DNA of 64,000 nt, from contig JAEWQP010000012.1 of NCBI GenBank assembly GCA_023399155.1, forward strand, positions 1-64,000, given 5' to 3'. The notes under the pieces are model-generated. The model was given only the letters and a program-made list of their open reading frames with translations. It searched no databases and was not told the origin of the DNA. The DNA comes from Verrucomicrobiota bacterium (GTDB lineage Bacteria; Verrucomicrobiota; Verrucomicrobiia; Opitutales; Opitutaceae). Shown piece after piece: positions 62,380 to 64,000 of this stretch (position 1 is the stretch's first letter; the number at the start of each line of letters is the position of its first letter). Made by a program: the position numbers and the translations under genes.

Positions 62380-64000
62380 GGCTGCGGCGGAGGCGCCACG
62401 CGGACAGGGTCTGCTTGCAGTGCGGTCACGGCATCGTGGACCGAAGCGAGCGCCTCGCGCACGATCTCAAAACTCTCCCTGACTCCTGCCGGATCTCCGC
62501 GTCGCGCATGGCCCTCCAGGTTGAGGAGGAGCGTCCGCGCATGATTCGCCCCGAGGTTGGCGCACGAGCCCGCCATGGTATGCGCGGCCCCGGCGACGGC
62601 GCGCATGTCCCCGCGGTTGACGTATCCGGAAAGTTCATCCATCCGCGCCGCCTCGAGTTCGAGATAAAGATCCGCGATGTCGGCGAGCATGGTGCGCCCG
62701 TTGCGGCCGGGCAACCTGCGGCATTCGTCCAGAACGCCCGCATCCAGAACCGCCTGGGCGGGTGCCGCAGGTCGGGGTGCCTCGGCGGGCCCGGATGACT
62801 GGCGCGCCGTCAGTCCATGGCGGAGCAGCACCTGCTCGAGCGCCGGTGCACGCAGCGGCTTGGCCAGATAATCATCCATCCCGGCATCCAGGCAGCGCTT
62901 TCGATCGCCGGCCATCGCGTAGGCCGTGAGGGCGATCACCGGGATGCGCGGATCGACACCCGGCACCTCGCCGGCTCGGATCGCGCGCGCGGCACTGTAG
63001 CCATCGAGGATGGGCATCTGGCAATCCATGAGCACCGCGTCATAGTGGACCTGCCTGAGGCGATCGAGGGCAAGCTGGCCGTTGGCCACCACGTCCACCG
63101 TGCAGCCGAGGTGTTGCAGGAGCATCGAGGCGACGAGCTGGTTGGCCGGATTGTCCTCGGCGAGCAGGATGTGGGTGCCGCTCGGCGCGCGTCCGGGCGG
63201 CGCCGTCAGCGGGTCCCTCGAGACCGCGGCGGCCGGGGCGGACCCGAGCATTTCGGACACGGCCGCATGCAACACGGCTGCGCGCACCGGCTTGACGAGA
63301 ACGCGCGCGATGCGGAGCGACGAGGCGCGGCCTGTGTCGCGGAACGAGCTGGTCGATGAGAGCATCGCAATCGGCAGATCCGCCAGGCGGCTGTCCGCAC
63401 GTATCCACTCCGCAAGATCGAGTCCTCCCGCGTCGGGCATCTGGAAGTCGACGAGCGCGAGCGCGAAGGGCGCACCGCGCGCGGCCGCCTCCTGCAGCAG
63501 TGCCAGTCCGGCCCGGGCATTCGCGGCCTGTTCGGCCGCGATGCCGATGGCGCCCAGCTGTCGAGCCAGCACGCCGCGGCTGGTGGCGTTGTCCTCGACG
63601 ACAAGCACAGGGCCTGTCGATCCGCCGGGCAAGCCCTGCCGGGGCGGCGCGGCATCGATCTGCGCATCGAAATCGAACCAGAAGCGCGATCCGCGGCCGG
63701 GCGAACTCTCGAACTCCAGGGAGCCCTCCATCAGATCGGCGAGCTGCCTGGATATCGCGAGACCGAGCCCCGTCCCGCCATGGCGCCGCGTATGGGAGCC
63801 GTCTCCCTGCACGAAAGGCTGAAAGAGCCTCGCCGCCGCCTGGGGCGCGATGCCCGGTCCGGTATCTGAGATTAGAATACGAATCGAGGCCGTTCGCCCG
63901 GCGACCGGACGCCGCAAGGAGAGTTGCAGCACGACCTCGCCCTCATCGGTGAACTTCACCGCGTTGCCCGCCAGGTTCATCACCACCTGGCGCACGCGCG
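62376..64000 (-). CDS. Hybrid histidine kinase, C-terminal part (truncated by the window)
   Basis: The visible 540 residues start in the ATPase domain and lack the N-terminal sensor and HisKA part, which lie right of base 64000. Seen are NLAGNAVKFTDEGEVVL, DTGPGIAPQAA and GGTGLGLAISRQL of HATPase. A first receiver has Asp in LALVDFQMPDAGG and a second has Asp in AVLMDCQMPILDG. A C-terminal Hpt domain has the phospho-His in AGAAHTMAGSCANLGA. This makes a multistep phosphorelay. The Met at 63995 is internal (a GTG codon) and not a start. The gene is coupled to the membrane-protein gene downstream. Confidence 0.92.
   Translation of the reverse strand, partial: RVRQVVMNLAGNAVKFTDEGEVVLQLSLRRPVAGRTASIRILISDTGPGIAPQAAARLFQPFVQGDGSHTRRHGGTGLGLAISRQLADLMEGSLEFESSPGRGSRFWFDFDAQIDAAPPRQGLPGGSTGPVLVVEDNATSRGVLARQLGAIGIAAEQAANARAGLALLQEAAARGAPFALALVDFQMPDAGGLDLAEWIRADSRLADLPIAMLSSTSSFRDTGRASSLRIARVLVKPVRAAVLHAAVSEMLGSAPAAAVSRDPLTAPPGRAPSGTHILLAEDNPANQLVASMLLQHLGCTVDVVANGQLALDRLRQVHYDAVLMDCQMPILDGYSAARAIRAGEVPGVDPRIPVIALTAYAMAGDRKRCLDAGMDDYLAKPLRAPALEQVLLRHGLTARQSSGPAEAPRPAAPAQAVLDAGVLDECRRLPGRNGRTMLADIADLYLELEAARMDELSGYVNRGDMRAVAGAAHTMAGSCANLGANHARTLLLNLEGHARRGDPAGVRESFEIVREALASVHDAVTALQADPVRVAPPPQP

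Overview
The window looks like chromosomal DNA of a GC-rich, Gram-negative bacterium, most probably a verrucomicrobium of the Opitutaceae type. This is an inference from gene content (DUF1015 protein, Pfam07399-type Na+/H+ antiporter, imuA-imuB-dnaE2 cassette, GYF_2/DUF4339 membrane protein) and from the many short palindromic repeats between and inside genes. No rRNA, phage, transposase or CRISPR was seen. One tRNA-Ser(UGA) is present.

Layout. 1-1.4 kb: the end of an integron gene-cassette array, with three attC sites of 103-104 bp bounding two cassettes (a VOC/glyoxalase-like protein and an unknown protein). 1.4-4.8 kb: GNAT acetyltransferase, two small exported proteins, DUF1015 protein. 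5-21 kb: an ion-transport island with a Pfam07399-type Na+/H+ antiporter, an 11-gene Mrp/Mbh-like cluster (E-F-G-MbhD-MbhE-B-C-D1-D2-X-D3) and a group-2-type mrpA(B)CDEFG operon. 21-24 kb: GH9 cellulase, a PLA2-like protein, an outer-membrane barrel. 24-27 kb: a divergent membrane-bound pyrophosphatase and a small exported protein. 27-33.4 kb: SOS mutasome operon imuA-imuB-dnaE2 with a promoter/operator. 33.7-39.6 kb: tRNA-Ser, rhaA, phosphoesterase, DMT exporter, methyltransferase, hpt, helical-repeat protein. 39.7-47.3 kb: parts of a FbpABC-like ABC transporter (ATPase and binding protein on +, two-domain permease on -) split by rpe, an unknown exported protein and a second DMT exporter. 47.5-53 kb: hybrid histidine kinase, BrkB/YihY-like protein, GYF_2 protein. 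53-61 kb: argS, a divergent pyrimidine-nucleoside phosphorylase, a PurL-PurQ fusion. 61-64 kb: membrane protein and a hybrid kinase cut by the right edge.

Working together. The two Mrp-type complexes, the antiporter and the pyrophosphatase together suggest heavy investment in Na+/H+ gradients. The first Mrp-like cluster has the same gene order as the ion-translocating half of archaeal membrane-bound hydrogenase (MbhA-H) but no hydrogenase genes; instead it carries two further NuoL/M-like subunits and a two-helix protein. The imuA promoter contains an 18-bp palindrome between its -35 and -10 elements, a classical SOS operator position.

At least four families of short inverted repeats occur. 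Three lie in or beside coding sequence (imuB, purL, the methyltransferase N-terminus), and one splits the imuB-dnaE2 junction. This resembles palindromic elements that colonise genes in frame. Start codons were chosen by family alignment, overlap and signal peptides; no database search was run.
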